DNA of 64,000 nucleotides from Paenirhizobium naphthalenivorans (GTDB lineage: Bacteria; Pseudomonadota; Alphaproteobacteria; Rhizobiales; Rhizobiaceae): the NCBI RefSeq assembly GCF_007992095.1, contig NZ_BJZP01000020.1, positions 24,651-88,650 of the forward strand, written 5' to 3'. Shown in pieces: positions 1 to 7,842 of this stretch. Position 1 is the first letter of the stretch, and every line of letters starts with the position of its first letter. Both the position numbers and the translations under genes were made by a program. The notes beneath the pieces were generated by a model. The model had not been told where the DNA came from, ran no database searches, and saw nothing but the letters and a program-made list of their open reading frames with translations.

Positions 1-138
1 CTTTTTGATCTTGCCGCGTTGATCTGCCGTTCTTCGGCTGAGGCGGACCCGCACTACTGCGCACACTGCTAGCAGCCCGACCGTAGCGCCGGACAGCATA
101 AAGTCGATTATCAACCGGGTCGTCAGTTCCAATCCCAT
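1..138 (-). CDS. Possible N-terminus of a small membrane protein, cut by the left edge
   Basis: An open frame starts at an ATG (138-136) and stays open for 46 codons to the window edge. It encodes a short hydrophobic stretch (about residues 8-29) followed by an Arg/Lys-rich tail, as expected for a one-TM protein with a cytoplasmic tail. It would be transcribed divergently from ccoN. The ribosome binding site is poor and the product is not recognised, so this may be a chance frame. Confidence 0.3.
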   Translation of the reverse strand, partial: MGLELTTRLIIDFMLSGATVGLLAVCAVVRVRLSRRTADQRGKIKK

Positions 139-230
139 CAAGGCGTTGGGCTCTTTGCTGTCCGTACTGCACCGCAGGCAGTCCAGGCGAATTCTTCGAT
201 CCTAGGTTTAAAAGGCTTCAGGAAAAATCG

Positions 231-246
231 TTTGCGCTGTATCATT
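231..246 (+). promoter_or_regulatory. Weak Crp/Fnr-type site upstream of ccoN
   Basis: TTTGCGCTGTATCATT matches the left half of the TTTG-N8-CAAA palindrome seen elsewhere in the window and has a degenerate right half. It lies about 165 nt before the ccoN ATG. Oxidase operons of the fixNOQP type are normally under FNR/FixK control, so a site here is expected. The imperfect right half keeps confidence low. Nothing else recognisable was seen between 139 and 403. Confidence 0.35.
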
Positions 247-403
247 CCGCAGAGTGCCGATAAACTGATAGGCAACTTGACTTTTTTCTAGGCAGGCGGT
301 CGGTCAGCAGTCCAGTCCGCAGACCAAAGGCCACAACGGTTGAATAAACAATTCAACCCGCTGATAGGCGTAGAACCGCCCCACAATCGAAGAAGGCAGA
401 TCA

Positions 404-2062
404 ATGGGCCAGTTGACGTCGGGCGAACGTAGTTTGGGCGCGGCCATTCTTATCATTATGGTCATTCTAGGCATTGCCATGGCTGCAGCAGGTCGCGCCG
501 ACACGATGGGTGTGCATGGTGCGATCGTCCTTTTCTACAGTTTGGGACTTCTGGTCCTGCTGATGTCGGGGAGCTTTGGGGCGGAGCCGGACCCGGCCAG
601 ATTTACGCGCTACTACGACGATCCTATCAAGGTCGGGGTCGGCTTAACTCTCGCCTGGGCGATTTTCGGAATGTTCATCGGCGTTTGGGCTGCCTCCCAG
701 CTTGCCTGGCCAGCCTTGAATTTCGACACATCCTGGGCAAGTTTTGGACGTATACGCCCGGCCCACACCAATGGTGTCATATTTGGCTTTGGCGGCAATG
801 CGCTGATCACCACGTCGTACCATGTGGTTCAGCGCACATCTCGCGCCCGTCTTGCCGGGCAGTTCTCGCCCTGGTTCGTGCTGTTCGGTTTCAACCTCTT
901 CTGTCTCATTGCCGTGTCGGGTTATTTTCTCGGCGTGACGCAGTCCAAGGAATATGCCGAGGCCGAGTGGTATGCCGATATCTGGCTGGTGATCGTATGG
1001 GTGACTTACCTAGTGCTCTACGTGCGCACGCTGGCGCAACGCAAGGAGCCGCATATCTACGTGGCCAACTGGTATTATCTGGCGTTCATCCTCGTGGTTG
1101 CCATTCTCCACATCGTCAACAATCTGGCCGTGCCGATCTCCTTTGCCCATTCCAAGAGTTATACGATCTGGGCGGGTGTCCAGGATTCCATGGTTCAATG
1201 GTGGTATGGGCACAATGCCGTTGCGTTCTTCCTGACGGCCGGCTTTCTGGGAATGCTCTATTACTACCTGCCGAAGCGGGCGGATCGGCCTATTTTCTCG
1301 TATCGCCTGTCGATCCTAAGCTTCTGGGGCATCACCTTCTTCTACATGTGGGCTGGATCCCATCATCTGCACTACACGGCCTTGCCGCACTGGGTGCAGA
1401 ATCTCGGGATGACCTTCTCTGTTATGCTCCTGGTCCCATCCTGGGCCTCGGCCGGCAACGCCCTGCTGACGCTTAACGGCGCCTGGCATAAGGTGCGCGA
1501 CGACGCAACGCTGCGCTTCATCATGATGGCGGCGTTCTTCTATGGGCTATCGACCTTCGAAGGCTCGTTCCTGGCGATCCGCCCGGTCAATTCGCTGTCC
1601 CATTATACCGACTGGACCGTTGGCCATGTGCATTCGGGCGCTTTGGGATGGGTGGCGATGATCACGTTCGGTTCGCTCTATACGCTCGTTCCGGCAATCT
1701 GGAAGCGGGAACGGATGTACTCGGACACCCTTGTCGAGGTCCACTTCTGGCTCGCGCTGATCGGCACGCTGATCTACGTCTTTGCCATGTGGAATTCCGG
1801 AATTATCCAGGGACTGATGTGGCGGACTTATTCCCCGGACAACACGCTGGTCTACTCGTTCGTCGACAGCCTGGTCGAAATGTATCCCTACTATATCGCC
1901 CGTGCCTTCGGCGGCCTGCTCTTCCTGCTCGGCGCGATTGTTGCGTCCTACAATGTCTGGATGACGGTCAGGTTGCCTCGGGTGGTGTCGGATGACTCCC
2001 GGGAGGACCTGCCGCTTGGCGCTGGTCAATCAGACCATGTCGCCCACCCGGTTGCGGAGTAA
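404..2062 (+). CDS. ccoN: cbb3-type cytochrome c oxidase subunit I (CcoN/FixN)
   Basis: This is the catalytic heme-copper subunit that reduces O2 to water at the inner membrane with high oxygen affinity. The 552-residue product is strongly hydrophobic with about 12 or more TM helices. It carries the cbb3 signatures RPAHTNGVIFGFGGNAL (about residue 118), QWWYGHNAVAFF around the binuclear centre, the SHHLHYTALP di-His motif, and a TVGHVHSGALGW stretch near residue 405. A purine-rich segment, AGAAGGCAGA, precedes the ATG. It is the first gene of ccoNOQP, and ccoO follows after 3 nt. Length and motifs are normal for the family. Confidence 0.97.
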   Translation: MGQLTSGERSLGAAILIIMVILGIAMAAAGRADTMGVHGAIVLFYSLGLLVLLMSGSFGAEPDPARFTRYYDDPIKVGVGLTLAWAIFGMFIGVWAASQLAWPALNFDTSWASFGRIRPAHTNGVIFGFGGNALITTSYHVVQRTSRARLAGQFSPWFVLFGFNLFCLIAVSGYFLGVTQSKEYAEAEWYADIWLVIVWVTYLVLYVRTLAQRKEPHIYVANWYYLAFILVVAILHIVNNLAVPISFAHSKSYTIWAGVQDSMVQWWYGHNAVAFFLTAGFLGMLYYYLPKRADRPIFSYRLSILSFWGITFFYMWAGSHHLHYTALPHWVQNLGMTFSVMLLVPSWASAGNALLTLNGAWHKVRDDATLRFIMMAAFFYGLSTFEGSFLAIRPVNSLSHYTDWTVGHVHSGALGWVAMITFGSLYTLVPAIWKRERMYSDTLVEVHFWLALIGTLIYVFAMWNSGIIQGLMWRTYSPDNTLVYSFVDSLVEMYPYYIARAFGGLLFLLGAIVASYNVWMTVRLPRVVSDDSREDLPLGAGQSDHVAHPVAE

Positions 2063-2065
2063 ATC

Positions 2066-2815
2066 ATGTCAGACATGCACGGAAAGCTCGAACGATCGGC
2101 AATCGGTTTCATGCTGGCAATTATCGCAGCCGCCAGTGTTGGCGGCATCGTCGAAATCGCACCCCTCTTCACCATCGACGAAACCGTCGAAGATGTTGCC
2201 GACATGCGTCTCTACACGCCCCTGGAACTGTCGGGTCGCGACATCTATGTCCGCGAAGGCTGTTATGCCTGCCATAGCCAGATGATCCGCACCCTTCGCG
2301 ACGAAGTGGAGCGGTATGGGCCCTATTCGCTTGCGGTCGAGTCCCAATATGATCACCCGATGCTGTGGGGGTCGAAGCGGACCGGACCCGATCTTGCCCG
2401 TATCGGCGGCAAATATTCTGATCTTTGGCATGTCGCGCATCTCAACAATCCGCGCGATGTCGTGCCGGAATCCAACATGCCTTCCTACCGTTGGTTGGGC
2501 ACAACGCCGCTTAAGCTCGAGGATCTGCCGCTGAAGCTGCAGGCCCAACGAACTGTCGGCGTTCCCTATACCGAAGAGATGATCACCAACGCCGCAGCAG
2601 ACGCCTATGGGCAGGCGATGCCAGACACCGATCAGGCGTCCGGGGTTTCGGAGCGCTACGGCGAGGCCACCCAGGTCTCTGCCTTCGATGGCGTTACGAC
2701 GACCGTTACCGAGATGGACGCACTGGTCGCCTATCTGCAGGTGCTCGGCCAATTGACCAAGGCAGCCTACGAGAACACCGCCGCTCCGGAACAGATGCCC
2801 GATCCGACGAATTGA
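2066..2815 (+). CDS. ccoO: cbb3 oxidase subunit II, monoheme cytochrome c (CcoO/FixO)
   Basis: This is a membrane-anchored monoheme c-type cytochrome that passes electrons from CcoP to CcoN. An N-terminal TM anchor (about residues 12-33) is followed by the heme site [12 protein letters not shown] near residue 70. Downstream are the usual motifs [27 protein letters not shown] and the [14 protein letters not shown] region holding the axial Met. The 249-residue length is typical. The gene follows ccoN with only 3 nt between and precedes ccoQ by 7 nt. Confidence 0.97.
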   Translation: MSDMHGKLERSAIGFMLAIIAAASVGGIVEIAPLFTIDETVEDVADMRLYTPLELSGRDIYVREGCYACHSQMIRTLRDEVERYGPYSLAVESQYDHPMLWGSKRTGPDLARIGGKYSDLWHVAHLNNPRDVVPESNMPSYRWLGTTPLKLEDLPLKLQAQRTVGVPYTEEMITNAAADAYGQAMPDTDQASGVSERYGEATQVSAFDGVTTTVTEMDALVAYLQVLGQLTKAAYENTAAPEQMPDPTN

Positions 2816-2822
2816 GGACGCA

Positions 2823-2993
2823 ATGGATATCAATCATGATACTCTGGTCGAAACCGCCAAGACGTGGGGTCTGTTTTACCTGATCGGCTTTTCGATCTGC
2901 GTGATGATCTACACGTTTCTGCCGTCCAACAGGCAACGCTTCAAGAATGCCGAGGAGCAAGTTTTCGACAAGGAGGATCGGCCGTGGATCTGA
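2823..2993 (+). CDS. ccoQ: cbb3 oxidase small subunit (CcoQ/FixQ)
   Basis: This is a 56-residue single-TM protein: a short N-terminus, a hydrophobic helix (about residues 17-33, containing FYLIGFSICVMIYTF), a PSNRQRFKNAEE stretch, and a tail ending DKEDRPW. That is the classic FixQ pattern, with a conserved polar tail thought to stabilise the oxidase. The ATG lies 7 nt after the ccoO stop. The ccoP start, GTG 2984, lies inside its last codons, so the two are translationally coupled. Confidence 0.93.
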   Translation: MDINHDTLVETAKTWGLFYLIGFSICVMIYTFLPSNRQRFKNAEEQVFDKEDRPWI

Positions 2994-3865
2994 AAGACGT
3001 CGATCCGGTCACCGGGCGAAAGACGACGGGCCATGTCTGGAACGGCATCCGCGAGTTGGACACGCCGATCCCCAAAGGCGTGCTGCTGTTCCTGATCGTC
3101 ACCCATCTTTTCGCGGTTCTATGGTGGTTTCTGATGCCGTCCTGGCCCTTGGGTGCGACATACACCAAGGGCATTCTTGGAAAAGACCAGAGAACGACTG
3201 TCGAGGAAAGCTTGGTGGAGAGTGAAGCCGCCAGAGTGCCGTGGGTCACCAGGATCGATGCCATGTCCTTTGACGAAATTCGGGCCGATCAGCCGTTGAT
3301 GGCCAAGGTTCGCTCCAATGGCCACCAGCTTTTCGGAGACAATTGTGCCGCCTGCCACGGACGAGACGGTAAGGGCGGCGCGAATTATCCCAATTTGACC
3401 GATGCCGACTGGATATGGGGCGGGACTGCCGAGCAGATTGCCCAGACCTTGATCGTTGGCATCAACTCGCGGCATCCCGACACGCGCATCGGGCAGATGC
3501 CGGCTTTCGGCCGCGATGAGATCCTTGATCGCCAGCAGGTGAGGGATGTTTCGCTCTATGTCAGGACGCTCAGTGATCCTGCTGCCTCGACAGCCGAGAA
3601 TATAGGACAGGTAGACACCGGGCGCGCGGTGTTCCAGACGAATTGCGTTGCCTGCCATGGAGACGATGGCAGGGGCAATCTGGAACTCGGCGCGCCGAAC
3701 CTTGCCGACCAGACATGGATCTATGGAGGCACCCCACAGACCATCATCGACACCATTCACGGCGGTCGGCAGGGCCATATGCCAACCTGGGACGAACGGC
3801 TGTCGCCGGTCGAGATCAAGGTTCTGGCGCTCTATGTGAACGCTCTCGGACCGATGGAGCCCTGA
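2984..3865 (+). CDS. ccoP: cbb3 oxidase subunit III, diheme cytochrome c (CcoP/FixP)
   Basis: This is the diheme cytochrome that accepts electrons for the oxidase. I use the GTG at 2984 because AGGAGG (2971-2976) sits 7 nt upstream and the protein then begins VDLKDVDPVTGRKTTGH, which matches FixP N-termini; longer in-frame starts lie inside ccoQ. The product is 293 residues. An N-terminal TM helix (about 30-50) with the WWFLMPSWPLG motif is followed by two cytochrome c domains with CAACH (about residue 120) and CVACH (about residue 220). Each has the WIWGG or WIYGG motif found in this subunit. Confidence 0.96.
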   Translation: MDLKDVDPVTGRKTTGHVWNGIRELDTPIPKGVLLFLIVTHLFAVLWWFLMPSWPLGATYTKGILGKDQRTTVEESLVESEAARVPWVTRIDAMSFDEIRADQPLMAKVRSNGHQLFGDNCAACHGRDGKGGANYPNLTDADWIWGGTAEQIAQTLIVGINSRHPDTRIGQMPAFGRDEILDRQQVRDVSLYVRTLSDPAASTAENIGQVDTGRAVFQTNCVACHGDDGRGNLELGAPNLADQTWIYGGTPQTIIDTIHGGRQGHMPTWDERLSPVEIKVLALYVNALGPMEP

Positions 3866-4063
3866 ATGCTTCATCATGCGACTAAAGCGGTGACCCGGTT
3901 TCAGGCGATATGGTTGCTGGTCACGGTGGTCGTTGTGGTGCTGGTCGCTGCCAATGCCCATCTGGCCTATGTGGCCATTTCGAGCCAGCCGGATTGCGTC
4001 GCCCATCTGAAGGACAAGGGCGGTCAGCCGGGCCAGTTTCGTGCGGCCAAACCGGCATGTTGA
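3866..4063 (+). CDS. Small single-TM protein in the cbb3 operon
   Basis: This 65-residue protein begins directly after the ccoP stop (TGA then ATG). It has one strongly hydrophobic helix (about residues 13-32, rich in Val) and a short periplasmic tail with two cysteines and the pattern PDCVAHLKDKG near the end. I do not recognise the family. It occupies the place where CcoH or other assembly genes usually sit but is far too short to be CcoH. Tight spacing argues that it is translated with the oxidase and acts in its assembly or stability; that role is inference. Confidence 0.75.
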   Translation: MLHHATKAVTRFQAIWLLVTVVVVVLVAANAHLAYVAISSQPDCVAHLKDKGGQPGQFRAAKPAC

Positions 4064-4073
4064 AAAGGATACG

Positions 4074-4883
4074 ATGATGACCGGCAAAGACCATGCGCCT
4101 GTCTTGATGTCCGAGGTTTCGGATATCGAGGAAACCCGCAACATTCAGTGGAAGCGCAATCTGTCCGCCGACGCTCCGTTGCGATGGCTATCGCGCGGCT
4201 GGAAGGATTTGTGGATCAGTCCCGTCCCCAGTCTTCTCTATGGTCTGCTCGTCTTCGTCGCATCAATCGTTTTTATCGCCTACATGTTCGATACCGGCCG
4301 CGATTATTTCCTGTTCCCGGCACTGGCAGGCTTCCTGATCGTCGGACCGATCATCGCATCCGGCCTGTACCTCAAGAGCCGCAGCATCGAACTGGGCGAG
4401 CCCTTCTCCCTGCGCACGATGGTGGCGGTTCGCCCAAAGGCGGGCGCCCAGGTATTTTTTACCGGCATGCTGCTCGTCATGCTCATCCTGCTGTGGATGC
4501 GCGCCGCCGTCCTGGTCTACGCACTGTTCTTTGGCATTCAGCCATTTCCAGGTCTTGACCAAGTCGCCAACATGCTGGTGACGACGCCCACGGGCTGGGC
4601 CATGCTCGCTGTGGGTGGCTTCATAGGCTCGCTCTTTGCCGGCTTTGCCTTCGCCATCAGCGTGTTTTCGATCCCCATGCTGCTTGATCGGCGCATTGAC
4701 GCCTTCACCGCCATGGGCATCAGCACGACCATGGTGTGGAACAATCTTCGCGTCACTTTGACATGGGGCGCGATCGTCCTTGCGCTGTTCCTGGCCAGCC
4801 TCGCCACTGGTCTTCTCGGGCTGATCGTCATCTTCCCCTGGCTCGGCCATGCCACCTGGCACGCTTACCGGGAGATGCGATAA
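4074..4883 (+). CDS. DUF2189 family integral membrane protein
   Basis: The predicted product is 269 residues with about six TM helices after a charged N-terminus; the segments DLWISPVPSLLYGL, RPKAGAQVFFTGM and GHATWHAYREMR are typical of DUF2189 proteins. I take the ATG at 4074, with AAAAGGA at 4063-4069 as the ribosome binding site; the next codon is also ATG. The frame is open further upstream but would run into the preceding gene. DUF2189 genes are often found with terminal oxidases, and the position between ccoP and ccoS suggests a role in oxidase assembly. The biochemical function is unknown. Confidence 0.85.
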   Translation: MMTGKDHAPVLMSEVSDIEETRNIQWKRNLSADAPLRWLSRGWKDLWISPVPSLLYGLLVFVASIVFIAYMFDTGRDYFLFPALAGFLIVGPIIASGLYLKSRSIELGEPFSLRTMVAVRPKAGAQVFFTGMLLVMLILLWMRAAVLVYALFFGIQPFPGLDQVANMLVTTPTGWAMLAVGGFIGSLFAGFAFAISVFSIPMLLDRRIDAFTAMGISTTMVWNNLRVTLTWGAIVLALFLASLATGLLGLIVIFPWLGHATWHAYREMR

Positions 4884-4941
4884 TGGTTGTGTTTCGTGCG
4901 GAATGTTTGTGGGCGGGCACACTGCAGGACGGAGGTCTATC

Positions 4942-5091
4942 ATGGCGCTGGTGATGCTGGTTCTGGTGTCCGTGACAATGGGTGCCGTGGGATTGCTTGC
5001 CTTCCTATGGTCGGTGCGTGCCAAGCAATATGACGATCTGGACGGTGCGGCGGTTCGAATTCTTCTCGACGACAATGATGAAATCGGCTGA
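4942..5091 (+). CDS. ccoS: cbb3 oxidase maturation protein CcoS/FixS
   Basis: This is a 49-residue protein with one N-terminal TM helix followed by the FixS signature FLWSVRAKQYDDLDGAAVRIL. CcoS is needed to insert cofactors into the cbb3 oxidase. The ATG at 4942 is chosen because GGAGG lies at 4931-4935 and the longer frame upstream has no comparable signal. The usual partners ccoG, ccoH and ccoI (the copper ATPase) are not next to it. Confidence 0.92.
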   Translation: MALVMLVLVSVTMGAVGLLAFLWSVRAKQYDDLDGAAVRILLDDNDEIG

Positions 5092-5128
5092 GGCGCTCAA
5101 CATGCTGCCGCAGATCTTGGAGGTAGAA

Positions 5129-5431
5129 ATGCAAGCTGGAAAAATCACAGACACCGAAAGGCATGAAGGCCCACGGGCGCCGGCAGACGATCATCGAGTG
5201 ATCGTCATCGATCCGTCCGATGCGGTGACCGGAATGGGATTCGTGTTCGGGGTTGTCGGCGCGCTCGTCGGCATTGCCGCCGCCGTTTACCTGGCGCCAA
5301 GCTTCAGCCTGGCGCTCGCTGGCTACTGCATTGTGGCTGCCTTTGCCGGTGGATCGGCCGGTATTGTCACGGGAGGGCTCGTCGGAGCCATCTTCGCTGT
5401 GGTGCGCGGCGTGACGGTGCGCGCCGATTGA
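5129..5431 (+). CDS. Glycine-rich small membrane protein
   Basis: This 100-residue protein has a polar N-terminus (about 28 residues) and two hydrophobic segments rich in Gly and Ala (about 38-62 and 70-92), suggesting a helical hairpin. The ATG at 5129 is preceded by TTGGAGGTAGAA, an excellent ribosome binding site. It is the last gene of the cbb3 operon. I do not recognise it. Confidence 0.75.
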   Translation: MQAGKITDTERHEGPRAPADDHRVIVIDPSDAVTGMGFVFGVVGALVGIAAAVYLAPSFSLALAGYCIVAAFAGGSAGIVTGGLVGAIFAVVRGVTVRAD

Positions 5432-5521
5432 CGCGGACGACGATCCAGCAAACGGCAGAAAATCCGATCTGCGTGTCGAGAGCTAAGCAGGGTCGGCCAA
5501 AGTCCCAGACGACATCCAAGC

Positions 5522-6067
5522 TCATGGCGCCGTCGACCGCACGCTTTGATGATCTGCAAGGATGAAATCAAAAACGGGCTCGGGTTTGCCCAACGCACTC
5601 ACCGACAGAACGGGCAGAGTGCGAGCAGTCGCTTCAGCAGCGTCGGCTATTGCTGACGGTTCCATGGCGAGTGCACGGACAAATCGCTCGTCCCGAGACG
5701 TTGTCAGCTCCCGAAGCAGACCCGCAGCACGTCCGGCATGGCGCATTGCCGGGGTATGTTTGCCTTCGCGTATTTTCACTCCGGCGGCAGAAAGAAGGAT
5801 CAGCGCTTTCAATAAGGACCGCAGCCGACTGCCCTTGTCCGCAACCTGCCAAATCCCTTCCCATGCCTCGTGTGCTTCCCAGTAATAACCATGGTTGAAC
5901 AGCTCGCATCCCCATGTGAACTCTTCAGAATCGATGTCCGCAGCAGGGTGAATAACCTCAACCTGATAACTATGGCCTGCAGGATGTCGAATGGGATGTG
6001 GCAACCTGCCTGGCAGATAGGCATAATTCGGAAAACGTCTCTGGGGTAATAAACGACGACGTTTCAT
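5522..6067 (-). CDS. DUF309 domain-containing protein
   Basis: The 181-residue product contains the DUF309 hallmark FNHGYYWEAHEAWEGIW, followed by KALILLSAAGVKIREG; this is a helical bundle family of unknown biochemical role. The start at 6067 is chosen because GGAGG lies 8 nt upstream on the minus strand; longer versions would add about 24 residues lacking such a signal. It converges with the cbb3 operon. DUF309 proteins recur near respiratory genes, but no function is established. Confidence 0.85.
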   Translation of the reverse strand: MKRRRLLPQRRFPNYAYLPGRLPHPIRHPAGHSYQVEVIHPAADIDSEEFTWGCELFNHGYYWEAHEAWEGIWQVADKGSRLRSLLKALILLSAAGVKIREGKHTPAMRHAGRAAGLLRELTTSRDERFVRALAMEPSAIADAAEATARTLPVLSVSALGKPEPVFDFILADHQSVRSTAP

Positions 6068-6289
6068 ATATTTACCTCCGCAATGGGTGGTCATACCATA
6101 TGAGGTGTGGAGCGTCGTCAGAAACAATCTGCAGTGCAAAACAGAGGCTGTTGCTGCTCTGAAGCTGACACGGCTTCAACCGACCCTTTGAGAAATTCTT
6201 ATTGGTCACGCTGTGCGCAAGTATGTCCTATGTGGGATCCGACACCGAACGATCTGGCCACAGGCTATTTGAACTCTTGTTATAGGATC

Positions 6290-6440
6290 TGGCCAAAGCG
6301 TGTGGCAGCTTAGCTTTGAAATAACCCCTCCGACAACCGGTGACGCTGCTCGATACGGCGTAGGATGTCGAAGCTCGCAACCGACGGCGATACATGCTCG
6401 CCCTGGATCCAGGACAGCAGCGTCTTGCTGTCAACAGTTC
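6290..6440 (-). pseudogene. Frameshifted gene fragment, possibly an integrase N-terminus
   Basis: On the minus strand one frame reads SKTLLSWIQGEHVSPSVASF then DILRRIEQRHRLSEG, and a second continues GYFKAKLPHALA. Joined by one frameshift they give a continuous protein-like segment. It resembles the N-terminal part of large rhizobial site-specific recombinases, from memory only. No start or remaining domains are visible. The rest of 6068-6637 holds the DUF309 promoter region and nothing else I can identify. Confidence 0.35.
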
Positions 6441-6637
6441 TCGATTAAACGACCACCGCGCGGTAAAGCTGCCAGTAATTAGCAGGGTTCGCGTCATGCC
6501 CTTCGCAAAGTCGCTGAACGCGCAACAGACCATCCCATCCCCGGCCGCACCCTGGGATGCATCGATGCGGAGAACAGGCTGGTCTTTGCCGGATCTGTCC
6601 CGCCAAGGCCTCAGGGCCATATGGATCGAGCTGCCGT

Positions 6638-7840
6638 CTAGCCGATCCTCTTGCGCAGCAACATCGGTCCGTACAGAACGGCAAAGCCCAGGAATGCGGT
6701 GATCCACAGCACGCCGGCAAGCGGCAGCAGCACCAACGTATAATCGGGAACGATTGCCGCAGCGAGCCGCGCCAGCGCCGCAGCCACGATCGGAATGAAG
6801 ATCACCAGCACGTTGGAGGCCGGCGCGTGCAGCGACTGGCCGGCATGTCCCCGCGTCGCCCGGGCCATCACGGCAAGCGTCATGGTGCCGATCGCGCCGG
6901 AGGTCCAGGCATGGACGCCGGCCGTCCGCAGGCCGCCATCGTCCAGCAGCAGGGCAAGGCCGGTCAGCACAAAGCCGAGCGGCACGAAGACGAAGGCGAC
7001 ATGCAGGATCGTCAGCAAGGGTTCGGCCAGCGTGCGCTCTGGCGCCCAACGGCATTGGCGGATGAACTGGGCGATCCCCGCAACGACCATCAGCAGGCCG
7101 GCAAGCGGCGCCAGGCTTTCGACCCGCACCGTCACGGGCCATGCGACCAGCGCTGCGATCGACAGCGCCATCACGGCCTGATCGAAACCCGCAAACGGCC
7201 GCGGCATGCGTCCCGGATTGTTCTGCTGCAGCCAGTTCCCGGTGAAGGCCGGGATGATGCGGCCGCCGATGAGCGAGATCAGCAGGACAATGGTGGCAAT
7301 GGCGATGCGGTCGGCGAGCTCGATTCGGCCGAAGCGGTTGAACTCGTAGTGAAAGACCATTTGCGCGGCAAAGAGCAGGCCAAGCACGGCGACGACCTTG
7401 TAGTTGCGCTGATTGCGGGCCGCGACCAGTTCCCGCAGGATCAGCACTGCCAGCACCGGAAGGAAGGCGCCGGCAATCACGACGGCGGTCGTAAGGCCGA
7501 TATGCTCCGAGCACGAAATCGCCAGCCGTCCGGCAAGCCAGAGGGAGAACAACAGGCCGAGCGGCAGGCCGCGCAGCGGCTTGCGGCCGGTCCAGTTGGG
7601 CACTGCCGTCAGCAGGAAACCGGCGATGATCGCCGGCACATAGCCGAACAGCAGTTCGTGCTGATGCCAGGCAATCGGCGATAGCGCCGTCGGCACATGC
7701 AGGAGACCGAGAAACCACGGCACCCACAGGGCGATCATCAGCGCCGCCTGCAGCGCGCCGAACAGGAAGAAGGGACGAAACCCGCCGGAAAAGACATGGG
7801 CGAGCCAGGGTCTGGAGCCGTTTTGAAGAGCATGTGCCAT
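6638..7840 (-). CDS. nnrS: NnrS family membrane protein
   Basis: This is a 400-residue protein with about 12 TM helices. It shows the NnrS core: FSGGFRPFFLFGALQAAL, WHQHELLFGYVPAIIAGFLLTAVPNWTGRKP, GGRIIPAFTGNWL, and a C-terminal RATRGHAGQSL motif. NnrS is a heme- and copper-containing membrane protein that protects against nitrosative stress and is usually under NnrR control. The ATG follows the stop of the upstream NnrS-like gene by 2 nt, indicating coupling. It is the last gene of an operon that starts with the ABC transporter genes at 11651. Start and length are normal. Confidence 0.93.
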   Translation of the reverse strand: MAHALQNGSRPWLAHVFSGGFRPFFLFGALQAALMIALWVPWFLGLLHVPTALSPIAWHQHELLFGYVPAIIAGFLLTAVPNWTGRKPLRGLPLGLLFSLWLAGRLAISCSEHIGLTTAVVIAGAFLPVLAVLILRELVAARNQRNYKVVAVLGLLFAAQMVFHYEFNRFGRIELADRIAIATIVLLISLIGGRIIPAFTGNWLQQNNPGRMPRPFAGFDQAVMALSIAALVAWPVTVRVESLAPLAGLLMVVAGIAQFIRQCRWAPERTLAEPLLTILHVAFVFVPLGFVLTGLALLLDDGGLRTAGVHAWTSGAIGTMTLAVMARATRGHAGQSLHAPASNVLVIFIPIVAAALARLAAAIVPDYTLVLLPLAGVLWITAFLGFAVLYGPMLLRKRIG

Positions 7841-7842
7841 TG

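Noticed and set aside
3866..4063. Calling the small gene after ccoP CcoH/FixH
   Set aside because: CcoH is about 150 or more residues; this 65-residue protein shares only one TM helix with it.
6228..7727. 499-residue minus-strand frame over nnrS
   Set aside because: It runs out of frame through the conserved NnrS coding sequence and is very rich in Arg, Ala and Pro, as expected of a GC-rich shadow.
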